Shown: one piece after another, positions 53,061 to 62,016 of the stretch
How positions within the stretch are numbered: position 1 is the first letter of the stretch
How the letters are laid out: the number at the start of each line of letters is the position of its first letter
Source of the DNA: Clostridia bacterium
GTDB lineage: Bacteria; Bacillota; Clostridia; TANB77; CAG-508
Reading direction: 5' to 3'
NCBI GenBank assembly: GCA_017430135.1
Contig: JAFRNM010000001.1
Coordinates: 1 to 64,000, forward strand
Length of the DNA: 64,000 nt
Position numbers and translations under genes: made by a program
The notes under the pieces: generated by a model
The model's input: only the letters and a program-made list of their open reading frames with translations
Told to the model about the DNA's origin: nothing
The model's database searches: none

Positions 53061-53983
53061 TTATATCAACATAGCACCTAAAACTAAAATTCCCAAATTA
53101 TCATTATAGATTTTATTAAATTGAGATATTGGAAGCGGATTTTGACCAATTCCTGCTTCAATAGTGTATCCAGGCCTATTATAATTTTGAATAAACCAAT
53201 CTTTATAACCAGCAAAGCTAGAATTAAATGGAACATTTTCAACGGAATAACCGCTAACTACTGCAAATTGATTAGCAATATCAAGTCCGCGAGGTGGATT
53301 AATATTTTGAAAATTCCAATAAATTTCTTGCCCTTGTGTATGGTAGGCAATTGCTAAACTAAAATTATGTGAAAGTGTAAAATTATAAATTGCAAGAGAT
53401 TCAGGCTCAGTTAAAGGACCATAGCCAACAAAATCACGAGGAGCAGGAGAGGTAAAACCTTGCGAATACTTAATTTGCTTTGCCTGATTCCACCCAGCAG
53501 GAAATTGTAAATTTAAATCAACTCCGCCTAGCATTTGCTTTCCAACCTGTTGGAAAAGAAATTGCAGGATAATTATTAGCAATACTTCTAGCCATTCTAT
53601 AAGCAGGAGAAGTAGTTGGAAAAGCATTTGTTGCAATATTTACACCATCAGGGTTAACCATAGGCATAATGTAAATAGAAACAGAATTAAATAAAGTACG
53701 AACATTATAACCGAATAATCTTCCATTATTTGTGTAACTTAGGGCATAATCTTCAATAAACTTCATAAGTACAGGACTTGTAATCCACTCATTTCCGATG
53801 AATTGCAGCAGAATAAAAAACTTGCTTTGGACCTCTTCCAAGCTTAACAACATAAATATTATCACCCAAAATAGAAGTTCCAATAGTTTGAACATTCAAA
53901 AAAGGAAATTGTCTTACCAATGCTACTAAATCTCTCCTTAAAACCCTAGAATTATAGGGAATAGTTGTATCAACAATACTCAT
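53061..53983 (-). pseudogene. M14 carboxypeptidase (gamma-D-Glu-diaminopimelate peptidase type), frameshifted twice
   Basis: ATG at 53983 behind AGGTGAT starts DTTIPYNSRVLRRDL, a LysM-less M14 enzyme. Three frames together encode a ~305-residue protein. One extra base near 53796 splits the zinc motif (SAAIH, then GNEWITSPV), and one extra base near 53523 splits WKANAR from GVDLNLQFPAGW. The rest is intact, including AYHTQGQEIYW and YTIEAGIGQNPLP with the catalytic Glu. Each insertion is a single C before GGA on the coding strand. Either the gene is recently dead or these are sequencing errors. The enzyme would cut wall peptides. Confidence 0.88.
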
Positions 53984-54016
53984 AAAAATCACCTGATTTA
54001 TAATATGCAACATGTG

Positions 54017-54086
54017 AACTTTTTGGGACACTTAAAAAAAGTCACAAGCTTATTAGGAAGTTTTTGGGACACTGCAAAAAAGTTTG
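54017..54086 (+). repeat. Two direct copies of a TTTTTGGGACACT repeat
   Basis: AACTTTTTGGGACACTT begins at 54017 and AAGTTTTTGGGACACTG at 54058. The same 16-base core starts each arm of the 33-bp hairpin at 23322-23396. They lie just upstream of the broken M14 gene. Confidence 0.65.
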
Positions 54087-54150
54087 AGGTTAAATTTTGA
54101 TATTTTTTATTGAGAATTTTCAAAATATAATGAAAAAAATAAATAATGCA

Positions 54151-54179
54151 TATACAAAAGAGAAAAAAAGTGCTATAAT
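54151..54179 (+). promoter_or_regulatory. tmRNA promoter
   Basis: TATACA (54151-54156), 17-base spacer, TATAAT (54174-54179), 28 bases before the tmRNA 5' end. Confidence 0.6.
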
Positions 54180-54207
54180 AATTAAAGATGTAAAACCATC
54201 ATTACAT

Positions 54208-54561
54208 GGGGGTGTAATGGTTTCGACATTACACTAGAAGTAAGAATAGCAAGTAGTGGATTCTCGTTGGCCACTTAAAAAACGAGAAAATAAATATAAA
54301 CGCTGATAATAGAGAATTAGCATTAGCTGCCTAATTGCGGCTACATTTTAACTTAGCTCCCCACAAGCTTTGTTAAAGTGTCGATTTTAGTGGGAAACAA
54401 AGCTACTTTTGCTTTTAAAGTAGTGGGTATTTTAAAAAGCTATATTTAAAATTAGCCTGTTTGTCGGCGGATTTTAAATGAATATAAAAGACAAAATAAA
54501 CTTGTAGAAGTTCTTATGGAAGGTGTTATGGACAGGAGTTCGACTCTCCTCACCTCCACCA
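54208..54561 (+). ncRNA. ssrA: Transfer-messenger RNA (tmRNA)
   Basis: 5' GGGGGTG pairs with 3' CACCTCC before ACCA; the tRNA-like T arm is AGGAGTTCGACTCTCCT. The conserved start GTAATGGTTTCGAC is present. The resume codon is GCT at 54302 and the tag reads ADNRELALAA, stop TAA 54332-54334. Length 354 bases, normal. It rescues stalled ribosomes together with SmpB. Confidence 0.96.
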
Positions 54562-54839
54562 AAAATTAAAGAAATGGCTTGATATGAGGCGTTATAGAAT
54601 ATGAAATAAAGCTGTACACGCCTTGTACACGCTAAAAATTAAAATAAGAAGGCTTGCATGTGAATTTTTTTAGAATTGATTTAAGGTCAATTCTTTTTTG
54701 TTTTAATAAATTGATTTCGAATAAAATCTTGTTTTTTTAGAAATTTGAATTAAAGAAATAATTACTTATTGCAATTATTGATACTTTTATATATAATATC
54801 AATATAAAAAAGTGTAGAAAAAAATGAAAGGGGTTAATT
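54562..54839. other. 278-base gap after tmRNA
   Basis: No gene found. Two direct TGTACACGC copies occur at 54612-54620 and 54624-54632, and a terminator-like stem AGAATTGA/TCAATTCT with a T run is at 54672-54698. The 3' end of ssrA is a common integration site for mobile elements, so the repeats may be remnants of one. Confidence 0.45.
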
Positions 54840-55955
54840 ATGAAAAATAAGGTTTCAAAATTAGCGTCAAATTTACTAAATCATTCAGTAAAACTTAAAG
54901 AAGGTGAAAAAATTCTAATAGAAATGTTAGGAACAGATTGCAGAGATTTAGCAGTTGAATTAATTAAACAAGCAAAAGAAATTGGAGCAATACCATTATT
55001 TAATATTATAGATTATAAAGTATTAAAAGAAATACTTTTAAATTGCAATGTTGAACAAATAGAAACATACAAAAAATACGACTTAATAAGAATGCAAGAT
55101 GCTGATTGTTATATAGGAATTCGCTCAGCAAATCCAAAAGATTTAGATGGAATTTCAAAAGAAAGTATGGAAATATATAATAAAATATATCAAACTTCAG
55201 TACATTTGGAAGAAAGAGTTAAAAATACAAGATGGTGTATTTTAAGATATCCAAACGAAGCAATGGCACAAATGGCTAAAATGAGTTTAGAAGAATTTAC
55301 AGAATTTTTCTATAATGTGTGTACTATTGATTATTCTAGAATGGAAAAAGCAATGGAGCCATTAAAACAATTGCTATCAAATACAGACAAAGTTCACATT
55401 ATAGGACCAGGAACAGATTTAACATTTAGTGTAAAAGGAATACCAGCAGAAAAATACTATGGAACTTTTAATATTCCAGATGGAGAGGTAGCAACAAGTC
55501 CAACCAAATACAGTAGCAATGGACATATTACATATAACACGGAAACAACCTACAATGGAATAACTTTTAAGAATATTTATTTTGAATTAAAAGATGGTAA
55601 AATAATAAAGGCAGAAGCGGGAGATAAAACTAAGGAATTAAATGAAATACTTGATACAGATGAAGGAGCAAGATATATTGGAGAATTTGCCTTTGGTTTA
55701 AATCCTTATGTAGAAAGACCTATGGGGGATACGTTATTTGACGAAAAAGTAAAAGGAAGTTTTCACTTTACACCAGGAACAGCATTAGAAGAAAGCGATA
55801 ATGGAAATAGGTCAAATATCCATTGGGACATTGTATGTATTCAAACGCCAGAATATGGTGGAGGAGAAATCTATTTTGATGATGTGCTAATTAGAAAAGA
55901 TGGAAGATTTGTATTGCCAGAGTTAGAAGGCTTGAATCCAGAAAAACTGATATAG
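54840..55955 (+). CDS. M29 family aminopeptidase (AmpS-like)
   Basis: 371 residues, normal length. Metal-site residues sit in NIPDGEVATSPT, RYIGEFAFGLNPYVERPMGD, KGSFHFTPG and NRSNIHWDIVC, the known M29 pattern. N-terminal GEKILIEMLGTDCRDLAVEL forms the first domain. It trims peptides from the N-terminus in the cytoplasm. RBS GAAAGGGG; terminator at 55960. Confidence 0.92.
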   Translation: MKNKVSKLASNLLNHSVKLKEGEKILIEMLGTDCRDLAVELIKQAKEIGAIPLFNIIDYKVLKEILLNCNVEQIETYKKYDLIRMQDADCYIGIRSANPKDLDGISKESMEIYNKIYQTSVHLEERVKNTRWCILRYPNEAMAQMAKMSLEEFTEFFYNVCTIDYSRMEKAMEPLKQLLSNTDKVHIIGPGTDLTFSVKGIPAEKYYGTFNIPDGEVATSPTKYSSNGHITYNTETTYNGITFKNIYFELKDGKIIKAEAGDKTKELNEILDTDEGARYIGEFAFGLNPYVERPMGDTLFDEKVKGSFHFTPGTALEESDNGNRSNIHWDIVCIQTPEYGGGEIYFDDVLIRKDGRFVLPELEGLNPEKLI

Positions 55956-55959
55956 TAAG

Positions 55960-55993
55960 AACCACCACAAAGTTTATTATTGTGGTGGTTTTT
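55960..55993. terminator. Bidirectional terminator
   Basis: AACCACCACAA (55960-55970) pairs with TTGTGGTGGTT (55980-55990), T run after. Shared by the convergent M29 and XRE genes. Confidence 0.85.
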
Positions 55994-55995
55994 GA

Positions 55996-56724
55996 TTACA
56001 TATCATAAAAAAAGTGATTATAATTTTTATTTTCTAAAATCCAACCATTATTATGTTGTATCTTAGTTAGTTCTTCTTTTGATATTAGCAAGTCATTTTT
56101 TAAATTTTCAAAATCATTTATAGGAACAACTGATAAAATCCCTTTTTTTACAATAGGAACAGAATTTGGTGTTAATGCTAAAATATAGAAATTTGTTATA
56201 TCAAATTTTTTAGACCATGGAATATTAAATGAAATTTGTACTTTCTCTAATTGAATAATTTGAGAATCTGTATTAATCAAATTAATATAGCCTACAGTTT
56301 TATCACATTGTAAAATTCCCTCGTATATATAGGATGAATCATCAGCATATTTTTTTATATCTTTTATACCATTAAAATATTTGACTTTTAGTTTATCATT
56401 ATCTTCAAGTATCTCAAGAATAGAAGTTATAAGTCTATCTTCCGTGTAATAATACATATAAATAACATCTGTTTTAAATGGATTTTTACTAATTAATTTT
56501 TGTGCATTATTATTTTGTGGAATTAGTTGAGAGATGGAAATATTAAGAGCATTACATATTTCTAAAATAGTTAATACATCAGGAATAATCTCTCCTTTTT
56601 CATATTTTGAAATAGTAGCTTTCGTTTTATGTATTTTCTCTCCAAGAGCTTCCAAGGTTTGTTTTCTAGAAATCCTGTAAAGTTTTAAATTTGATCCAAA
56701 TTTATTAATATCTAAATTATACAT
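55996..56724 (-). CDS. XRE-family regulator with C-terminal sensor-like domain
   Basis: 242 residues. N-terminal helix-turn-helix (about 7-65): LKLYRISRKQTLEALGEK, TKATISKYEKGEIIPD and LTILEICNALNIS. The remaining ~170 residues are mixed alpha-beta with many aromatic and acidic residues (YYYTEDRL, DSSYIYEGILQCDK) and no recognised domain; they may sense a metabolite. It is divergent from the eight-gene cluster beginning at 57078, so it is the obvious candidate to control it. Confidence 0.88.
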   Translation of the reverse strand: MYNLDINKFGSNLKLYRISRKQTLEALGEKIHKTKATISKYEKGEIIPDVLTILEICNALNISISQLIPQNNNAQKLISKNPFKTDVIYMYYYTEDRLITSILEILEDNDKLKVKYFNGIKDIKKYADDSSYIYEGILQCDKTVGYINLINTDSQIIQLEKVQISFNIPWSKKFDITNFYILALTPNSVPIVKKGILSVVPINDFENLKNDLLISKEELTKIQHNNGWILENKNYNHFFYDM

Positions 56725-57077
56725 TTTACCATCTCCTAAAAGTTTCCTAAAAATATACTTTTTCCATATTATTCCAATTATTAGCTTTATTTATAAATAA
56801 TTATAGCAAAAATTAAGACAAAAGTCAATTTATAAGAAACATTTAATAAAAAAAGTTTCTTATAAAGATATTCTGGCTAATTTGAAAAAATAACAGTTAA
56901 TTGATAAAATTATGTAAAATTATATAGTACAAAAGAATAAAGTTTTTTATTTAATACATATCATATATTAGCAGAAATATTTATAATAAAAATTTTAATT
57001 CAATATTAATTTTTTAATCTGATATATCTGACTAATATATGATATTTTTTTTAAAATATGAAAAGGAGATTTAATTT
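56725..57077. promoter_or_regulatory. Divergent regulatory region of the XRE gene and the 57-64 kb cluster
   Basis: 353 bases, very A/T-rich, no gene. Inverted repeats: ATAAGAAAC (56832-56840) with GTTTCTTAT (56856-56864), and a third related AGTTTCCTAAA site near 56741; and ATATCATATATTAG (56958-56971) with CTAATATATGATAT (57032-57045), 60 bases apart. The pairs could be operators for the XRE protein or hold a loop. Confidence 0.5.
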
Positions 57078-57674
57078 ATGGAAGAAAATGAAATTACAGT
57101 TAAAGCAAATTGCTCATTAGATAGACTTAAAAGCTTTTTATTGAATAATGGATTTAAAGAATTAGAAAATTATTATTTTACAGATATTTTCTTGATACCA
57201 GCTGCAATAAATATATATGAAGAAAATACTAGAGATATTTTAAAGAAGGCTATTTTATTAAGGGAAGCAAATGGAATAACAACTAATAGGAATAGTAAAA
57301 AGATGGTTTTTAAAAAGAAAGAGATAAATGAAATTGGTGAGATTGTATCACAAACAGCAATAAAATGTTCAATAGATAGCATAGAAGAAGCTAAAAAAAT
57401 ATTTTATGCTGTTGGATTTAAAGAACTTATGAAAATTAGTGAATTACATATTTCTTTTATTAAAGATAATTTTAAAATTATTGTTAAAAAAAATATTGAT
57501 AATAACTATGTTTTAATAGAAGCAGAAACGAATATGCATTATAAAACAATTAAAGAACTTCAAAATAAAATAAAAGAAATAAAAGATTATATAGATTTAA
57601 ACGATTTTTTTGTTAAAAAAGCAGAAATTGAATTACAAAGAATAAAAGATGAGGGCGAAGTAAAAAATGGATGA
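57078..57674 (+). CDS. CYTH-domain protein
   Basis: 198 residues. N-terminal ENEITVKANC gives the ExExK-like start strand of the CYTH tunnel (CyaB adenylate cyclase / thiamine triphosphatase superfamily), followed by LKSFLLNNGFKELENYYFTD, and Lys/Arg/Glu-rich strands such as KMVFKKKEINEIG. C-terminal helices are longer than the basic fold. Members bind triphosphate groups with Mg2+ or Mn2+. The stop overlaps the start of the Nudix gene by 8 bases, so the two are coupled. RBS AAAAGGAGA. Confidence 0.65.
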   Translation: MEENEITVKANCSLDRLKSFLLNNGFKELENYYFTDIFLIPAAINIYEENTRDILKKAILLREANGITTNRNSKKMVFKKKEINEIGEIVSQTAIKCSIDSIEEAKKIFYAVGFKELMKISELHISFIKDNFKIIVKKNIDNNYVLIEAETNMHYKTIKELQNKIKEIKDYIDLNDFFVKKAEIELQRIKDEGEVKNG

Positions 57675-58176
57675 ATTTTGGAATGTCTATGATAGATATA
57701 GAAATAAAACAGGAAAAATAATAAAAAGAAATTCTAGTGAAAGACTGCAACTAGGTGAATATCATTTAGTTACGACTGCTGTTATTACAAATAATAATAA
57801 AATTCTTATAAGTAGAAGAAATCCTAATAAAGAATTATATCCTAATTTATGGGAATGTGCAGGAGGTTCAGTTATAGTAGGAGAGAACTCATTAATGGCA
57901 GCAATAAGAGAGGTCTATGAAGAAATTGGAATAACATTAAAAGCAGAAGAAGGAAAACTTTTAGGAACAGTACAACAAAATGATTATTTTAGAGATGTAT
58001 GGAAATTTATAAAGGATATAGATTTAGATTTTTTGAATTTTAATGATGGAGAAGTTACAGAAGCAAAATGGGTTACAGAAGAAGAGTATATGCAAATGTT
58101 TTTAAATCAAAAAATTATACCTACTGGAGAGTGTATTATAAATTTATTAAAAAAAGAAAGAGAGTGTGGAAGATAA
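57667..58176 (+). CDS. Nudix hydrolase
   Basis: 169 residues. The Nudix box GGSVIVGENSLMAAIREVYEEIGI (about residues 76-99) is complete with the REVYEE metal-binding Glu residues. The N-terminal part EFWNVYDRYRNKTGKI is like IDI/YfcD-type Nudix enzymes. It would cleave a nucleoside diphosphate-X compound. Its stop overlaps the ATG of the next gene by one base (TAATG). Confidence 0.9.
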   Translation: MDEFWNVYDRYRNKTGKIIKRNSSERLQLGEYHLVTTAVITNNNKILISRRNPNKELYPNLWECAGGSVIVGENSLMAAIREVYEEIGITLKAEEGKLLGTVQQNDYFRDVWKFIKDIDLDFLNFNDGEVTEAKWVTEEEYMQMFLNQKIIPTGECIINLLKKERECGR

Positions 58177-59210
58177 TGGGAATACAAGCATCAAATTTAA
58201 ATTATGAAAAAATAAATGAATTATTAAAAAAAGAATATGGAATTATTTCAGAAAGAATAGAAGAAATTAATAGAGGAACTGCTAATATTTTTAAAATAGT
58301 AGCAAAAGACAAACAATATATTTTAAAAGAATTTAGCCCTAAAAGAAGTATTGAATCAATATTAAAAGAAATTAATATTATTAATTTTTTAAAGGAAAGA
58401 AATATAAAAGTACCTAATTATATAAAAACATGCAACTGTAATTTTTATATACAAAATGAAGATAGAATTATTATTCTACAGGAATTTGTAGATGGATATA
58501 CAATGGAGAATAATACAGTTGATGATTATAATAAGATTATTGAAAGTGCAACAATTTTAGGAAAAATAACTAAGGAACTAATGAATTATACAAAATTAGG
58601 AGATGAGGGGATTATTGAAAAGAACTTTTCAAAGAATACTCTAGAAAATGGTATTAATAAAATAAAACAATTAATACATGAAATTAAAGATGACAATCCA
58701 AATAAGGACAGAATAATAAGTGATTTAGAGTTAAAACTAAAAATAGCAGAAGAATTATATATGAATTTCAATTTTGATTCAATAAAAAAGATGACAATAA
58801 CAAATGCACATGGTGACTATAGTATTCAACAGCTTATTTACAATGATAAATTAGGGACAACAGTAATAGATTTTGAAACCGCCAAATCATTGCCAATTGT
58901 ATGGGAAATTATAAGATCATATAGCTACATTGATAAAGAAGCTAAAGATGGATGTTTTAATGTGAAAACACTTGTAGAGTATTTTAAAGAATTTTCAAAG
59001 TATGTTAAGTTAAATGAATATGATTTGAAGTATGCACCATACTTATATTTGTTGCAATTAATAGGTAGTGTTTTTGGGTATAAGGAATATAATAATGATT
59101 TTGAACAAGTGGGATTACTAGAATTTGCATTTTTTAGAACTAAACTATGTAAATATTTGTATGAAAATTTAGAATATATCAGTACTGAATTAATAAATAA
59201 TGTAGAATAG
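58176..59210 (+). CDS. APH/CotS-like small-molecule kinase
   Basis: 344 residues from the ATG overlapping the Nudix stop; further upstream the frame runs over the Nudix gene and is not used. Kinase features: KQYILKEFSP (likely Lys), ITNAHGDYSIQQLIYN (catalytic Asp) and TTVIDFETAKSLPIVWEI (DFG-like metal site). Similar proteins phosphorylate sugars, homoserine or antibiotics. In this cluster it is likely metabolic, not a resistance gene. Confidence 0.85.
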   Translation: MGIQASNLNYEKINELLKKEYGIISERIEEINRGTANIFKIVAKDKQYILKEFSPKRSIESILKEINIINFLKERNIKVPNYIKTCNCNFYIQNEDRIIILQEFVDGYTMENNTVDDYNKIIESATILGKITKELMNYTKLGDEGIIEKNFSKNTLENGINKIKQLIHEIKDDNPNKDRIISDLELKLKIAEELYMNFNFDSIKKMTITNAHGDYSIQQLIYNDKLGTTVIDFETAKSLPIVWEIIRSYSYIDKEAKDGCFNVKTLVEYFKEFSKYVKLNEYDLKYAPYLYLLQLIGSVFGYKEYNNDFEQVGLLEFAFFRTKLCKYLYENLEYISTELINNVE

Positions 59211-59220
59211 GATGGTTAAA

Positions 59221-60117
59221 ATGAAAAAATATGATTTGCATATTCACTCAACATTTTCTGATGGGTATTATTCATTAGAAGAAATAGTAGATAAATTAAG
59301 GTATTATGGGATAGAAATTTTTTCTATTACTGATCATGATAATATAGATAGTATTAAAGCTATGAGTAAAATAGACACACAGGGTTTGACCTATATACCA
59401 GGAGTAGAATTTTCTGCACATAAGGATATGTATAAAATGCATATTTTAGGGTATGGAATAGATGGAAATAATGAAGAATTAATAAAACTATGTAAAAATA
59501 TGAAATTAAGAAAGAATATAAGAAACTTAGAAGTTATAAAACAATTAAAAGATAAATTTGGAATTATTATTTCAAAGGAAGAAGTATCAGAATTATTAAA
59601 AGCTGAACATTTTGTAGGACAAACAACAATCGCAAGATTATTAGTAAAAAATGGAATAATACCAAATGTAAAGTATTATTTTGAAAAACTATTTCCATTC
59701 ATAAATCCAGAAACAATTGCCACTACAGAGCTAGATGATGTTATAAAAACTATTCATAATGCTGGAGGGTATGCGATACTTGCACATCCAATAACAATAG
59801 AAGATGAATATAATGTAAAAATTGAAAATGTATTCAATTTATTTATTAATGCTGGTATTGACGGAGTAGAAGTCTTTAATTCTAAACATTCATTAACAGA
59901 TGTAAAAAGATTTTTTAAACTAGCTAAAGATAATGATTTACTTATTAGTGGAGGATCAGATTATCATGGAAATATAATGAAACCACATGTAAAGTTAGGG
60001 AAAATTTCAAAAGATGATGCTGAAAAGCAAGAACATTATGAAATAACAATTATTTCAAAATGCATTGGTAAAGAAATAAATATGATAAGAGAAAAAAATG
60101 AAGGAGAAAATAGATAA
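59221..60117 (+). CDS. PHP-domain phosphatase (RNase AM/YciV-like)
   Basis: ATG 59221 is favoured over 59212 (GGATGG in between as RBS). 298 residues. KYDLHIHSTFSDGYYS, SITDHDNIDSI, GVEFSAHKD, ILAHP and SGGSDYHG are the metal-binding motifs of the PHP fold. Length and order match 3',5'-nucleoside bisphosphate phosphatases (YciV), with a helical insert (about 95-155). It could dephosphorylate a nucleotide made by the cluster. Confidence 0.9.
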   Translation: MKKYDLHIHSTFSDGYYSLEEIVDKLRYYGIEIFSITDHDNIDSIKAMSKIDTQGLTYIPGVEFSAHKDMYKMHILGYGIDGNNEELIKLCKNMKLRKNIRNLEVIKQLKDKFGIIISKEEVSELLKAEHFVGQTTIARLLVKNGIIPNVKYYFEKLFPFINPETIATTELDDVIKTIHNAGGYAILAHPITIEDEYNVKIENVFNLFINAGIDGVEVFNSKHSLTDVKRFFKLAKDNDLLISGGSDYHGNIMKPHVKLGKISKDDAEKQEHYEITIISKCIGKEINMIREKNEGENR

Positions 60118-60119
60118 TA

Positions 60120-61184
60120 ATGGAAAGTGTTGAATTATATTTACCAAATATTAATTTTAAAGTTAGAACATTAAAATTATATAAGAAAGATATAATTAAA
60201 GCAATAAACGATTCAATTATACCATATAAAAAAGATAGTGATAAATATATAGAAATAGAATATATGGTAAATAAAAATAAATATTTAACATTAGTAAGTA
60301 AAATAAAATCTCAAAAAGGAATTATATACGATAGTTTTAAAAATCAAACGCATAAAGAAGTATTGATAGAGGATAATTTGTATTATTTAGTTGATAATGA
60401 ACAATATATTTGCGAAAAAGTAAATGATTATAATTATAAAGTAATAGTAGCAGAAAATAATTGGAATTCTTTAAATTGGGTAATAAGAATAATTAGAGAA
60501 TTATATCTGAGGGAAAAAGAGGATAGAAAATATTATTTTATGCATGGTACTGCTTTAGAATTCAATAATAAAGGAATATTGTTACTTGGAGCAAGTGGAA
60601 GTGGAAAGACAACTTTAGCAGTAAAAATGTTAGAGTTAGAGGAATATAAGAGATTCCTTTCAAATGATAGAGTTCTTATAGATAAGAATAAAAATTTAGA
60701 GTATTTTCCACATGCTGTTACATATGCAATGGGAACAGTAAAAAATAATGAGGATTTAGATAAATACTTTAGAGAGAATAGAATTCTTGAGAAAAAAAGA
60801 AAGATAAAATATGAAGATGCTCCATATGATATGGATTGTAATACTCCATTAAATGATATAGAAAAAGTTTTTCAACATACAGGGATGATAGCTAAAACAA
60901 CATTAGATATAATTATTTATCCAAGATTTAAAAAAGAGATGGATAATCTTGAAATAATAGAAATGGAAGATGAAGAAAAAATAAAATTATTAGAAGAAAC
61001 AAATTTTACTCCAAATGATATGGAGTCATTAAGAAAACCATGGTTAAGAAAACGAGTTTTGGATGAAAACGAAATTTTAGTTGAAAGAAAAGAATTAGTA
61101 AGAGAATTATTAACAAATGTAAAAATAATAAAAATAAACTTTGGGATAAAAAGTAATGTAAAAGAAATATTAAATTTATTATAG
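60120..61184 (+). CDS. HPr kinase-like (HprK-related) protein
   Basis: 354 residues. N-terminal ~140 unknown; from 140 on an HprK/PEPCK-like fold with the Walker A ILLLGASGSGKTTLAVKM (P-loop at about 157-165), FLSNDRVLI (catalytic region, Asp) and DIIIYPRFKKE. These orphan HprK-like kinases occur in biosynthetic clusters and are not the sugar-regulatory HprK; the HPr signature is absent. It begins two bases after the PHP stop codon. It may phosphorylate a small metabolite or a protein of the cluster. Confidence 0.75.
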   Translation: MESVELYLPNINFKVRTLKLYKKDIIKAINDSIIPYKKDSDKYIEIEYMVNKNKYLTLVSKIKSQKGIIYDSFKNQTHKEVLIEDNLYYLVDNEQYICEKVNDYNYKVIVAENNWNSLNWVIRIIRELYLREKEDRKYYFMHGTALEFNNKGILLLGASGSGKTTLAVKMLELEEYKRFLSNDRVLIDKNKNLEYFPHAVTYAMGTVKNNEDLDKYFRENRILEKKRKIKYEDAPYDMDCNTPLNDIEKVFQHTGMIAKTTLDIIIYPRFKKEMDNLEIIEMEDEEKIKLLEETNFTPNDMESLRKPWLRKRVLDENEILVERKELVRELLTNVKIIKINFGIKSNVKEILNLL

Positions 61185-61195
61185 GAGGGATTTAT

Positions 61196-61987
61196 ATGAG
61201 ATTATCAGCAATAGGAGATGAAATTGGAACAACATTAGAAGAACAAATTGAAAGTTTAAAGTTAGCACATATGAATAAAATTGAAATAAGAAAGATAAAC
61301 GATAAATATTTGTGGGAATTTACAGAAGAAGAATTAAAAGAATTTAAAAAGATACTAGATAAAGAAAATATAGAAGTATTAACTATTGATAGTCCTGTTG
61401 GAAAGAAACCAATTCCTTATAGTAGAAAAGTAGAACTATTTGATATCTATTTAAATATATGTAAGATATTTGATAGTAAAATATTACGAATTTTTTCAAA
61501 TTTAGGAAAGGAAATAAATGAAGATAGTATAAAAATAGATTTACATAGAGTTTGTGAAAAAGCTGAAAAAGAAGGTATAAAGTTAATAATGGAAAATGAA
61601 AGAGCTACTTTTGCCGAAAGTCCAGTAGATTGTTTAAGAATATTTGGAAATGAAAAAAATATAGAAATTGTATATGATCTAGAAAATGCATTTTTTGAAG
61701 GACATGATATATTTGAAAGTTATGAAAAAGCTAAAGAAAAAATAACATACATTCATCTTAGAGATTTTGATATTAAAGGGAATAAATATGAATATTTAGG
61801 AGAAGGAGATTTTCAAATTGAAAGATTTATGAATATTTTAAAAAATGATGGATTTAATGGTGTTATTTCAATAGAAACTCATTTACCAATGAATAATAGT
61901 GGAAAAAGTAAAAGAGAATTATTTATGAAATCTATGGATAATTTTTATAATATTGTAAAAAGGTTAAATATTGCTATAACTGAATAA
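61196..61987 (+). CDS. Xylose isomerase-like TIM-barrel (sugar phosphate isomerase/epimerase)
   Basis: 263 residues. EQIESLKLAHMNKIEIRKIN, ILRIFSNLGKE, IKLIMENERATFAESP (metal Glu), VYDLENAFFEGHD, ITYIHLRDFD (His) and VISIETHLP (last metal Glu) are the conserved metal-site strands of AP-endonuclease-2/TIM barrel enzymes. Substrate likely a sugar or sugar phosphate. RBS AGGAGGG. Confidence 0.85.
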   Translation: MRLSAIGDEIGTTLEEQIESLKLAHMNKIEIRKINDKYLWEFTEEELKEFKKILDKENIEVLTIDSPVGKKPIPYSRKVELFDIYLNICKIFDSKILRIFSNLGKEINEDSIKIDLHRVCEKAEKEGIKLIMENERATFAESPVDCLRIFGNEKNIEIVYDLENAFFEGHDIFESYEKAKEKITYIHLRDFDIKGNKYEYLGEGDFQIERFMNILKNDGFNGVISIETHLPMNNSGKSKRELFMKSMDNFYNIVKRLNIAITE

Positions 61988-62016
61988 ATTGATTTTTAAT
62001 ATATGGAGGGATTGTA

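Noticed and set aside
58068..58175. Upstream extension of the APH-like kinase gene
   Set aside because: It overlaps the Nudix gene out of frame; the TAATG overlap at 58174-58178 gives a better coupled start.
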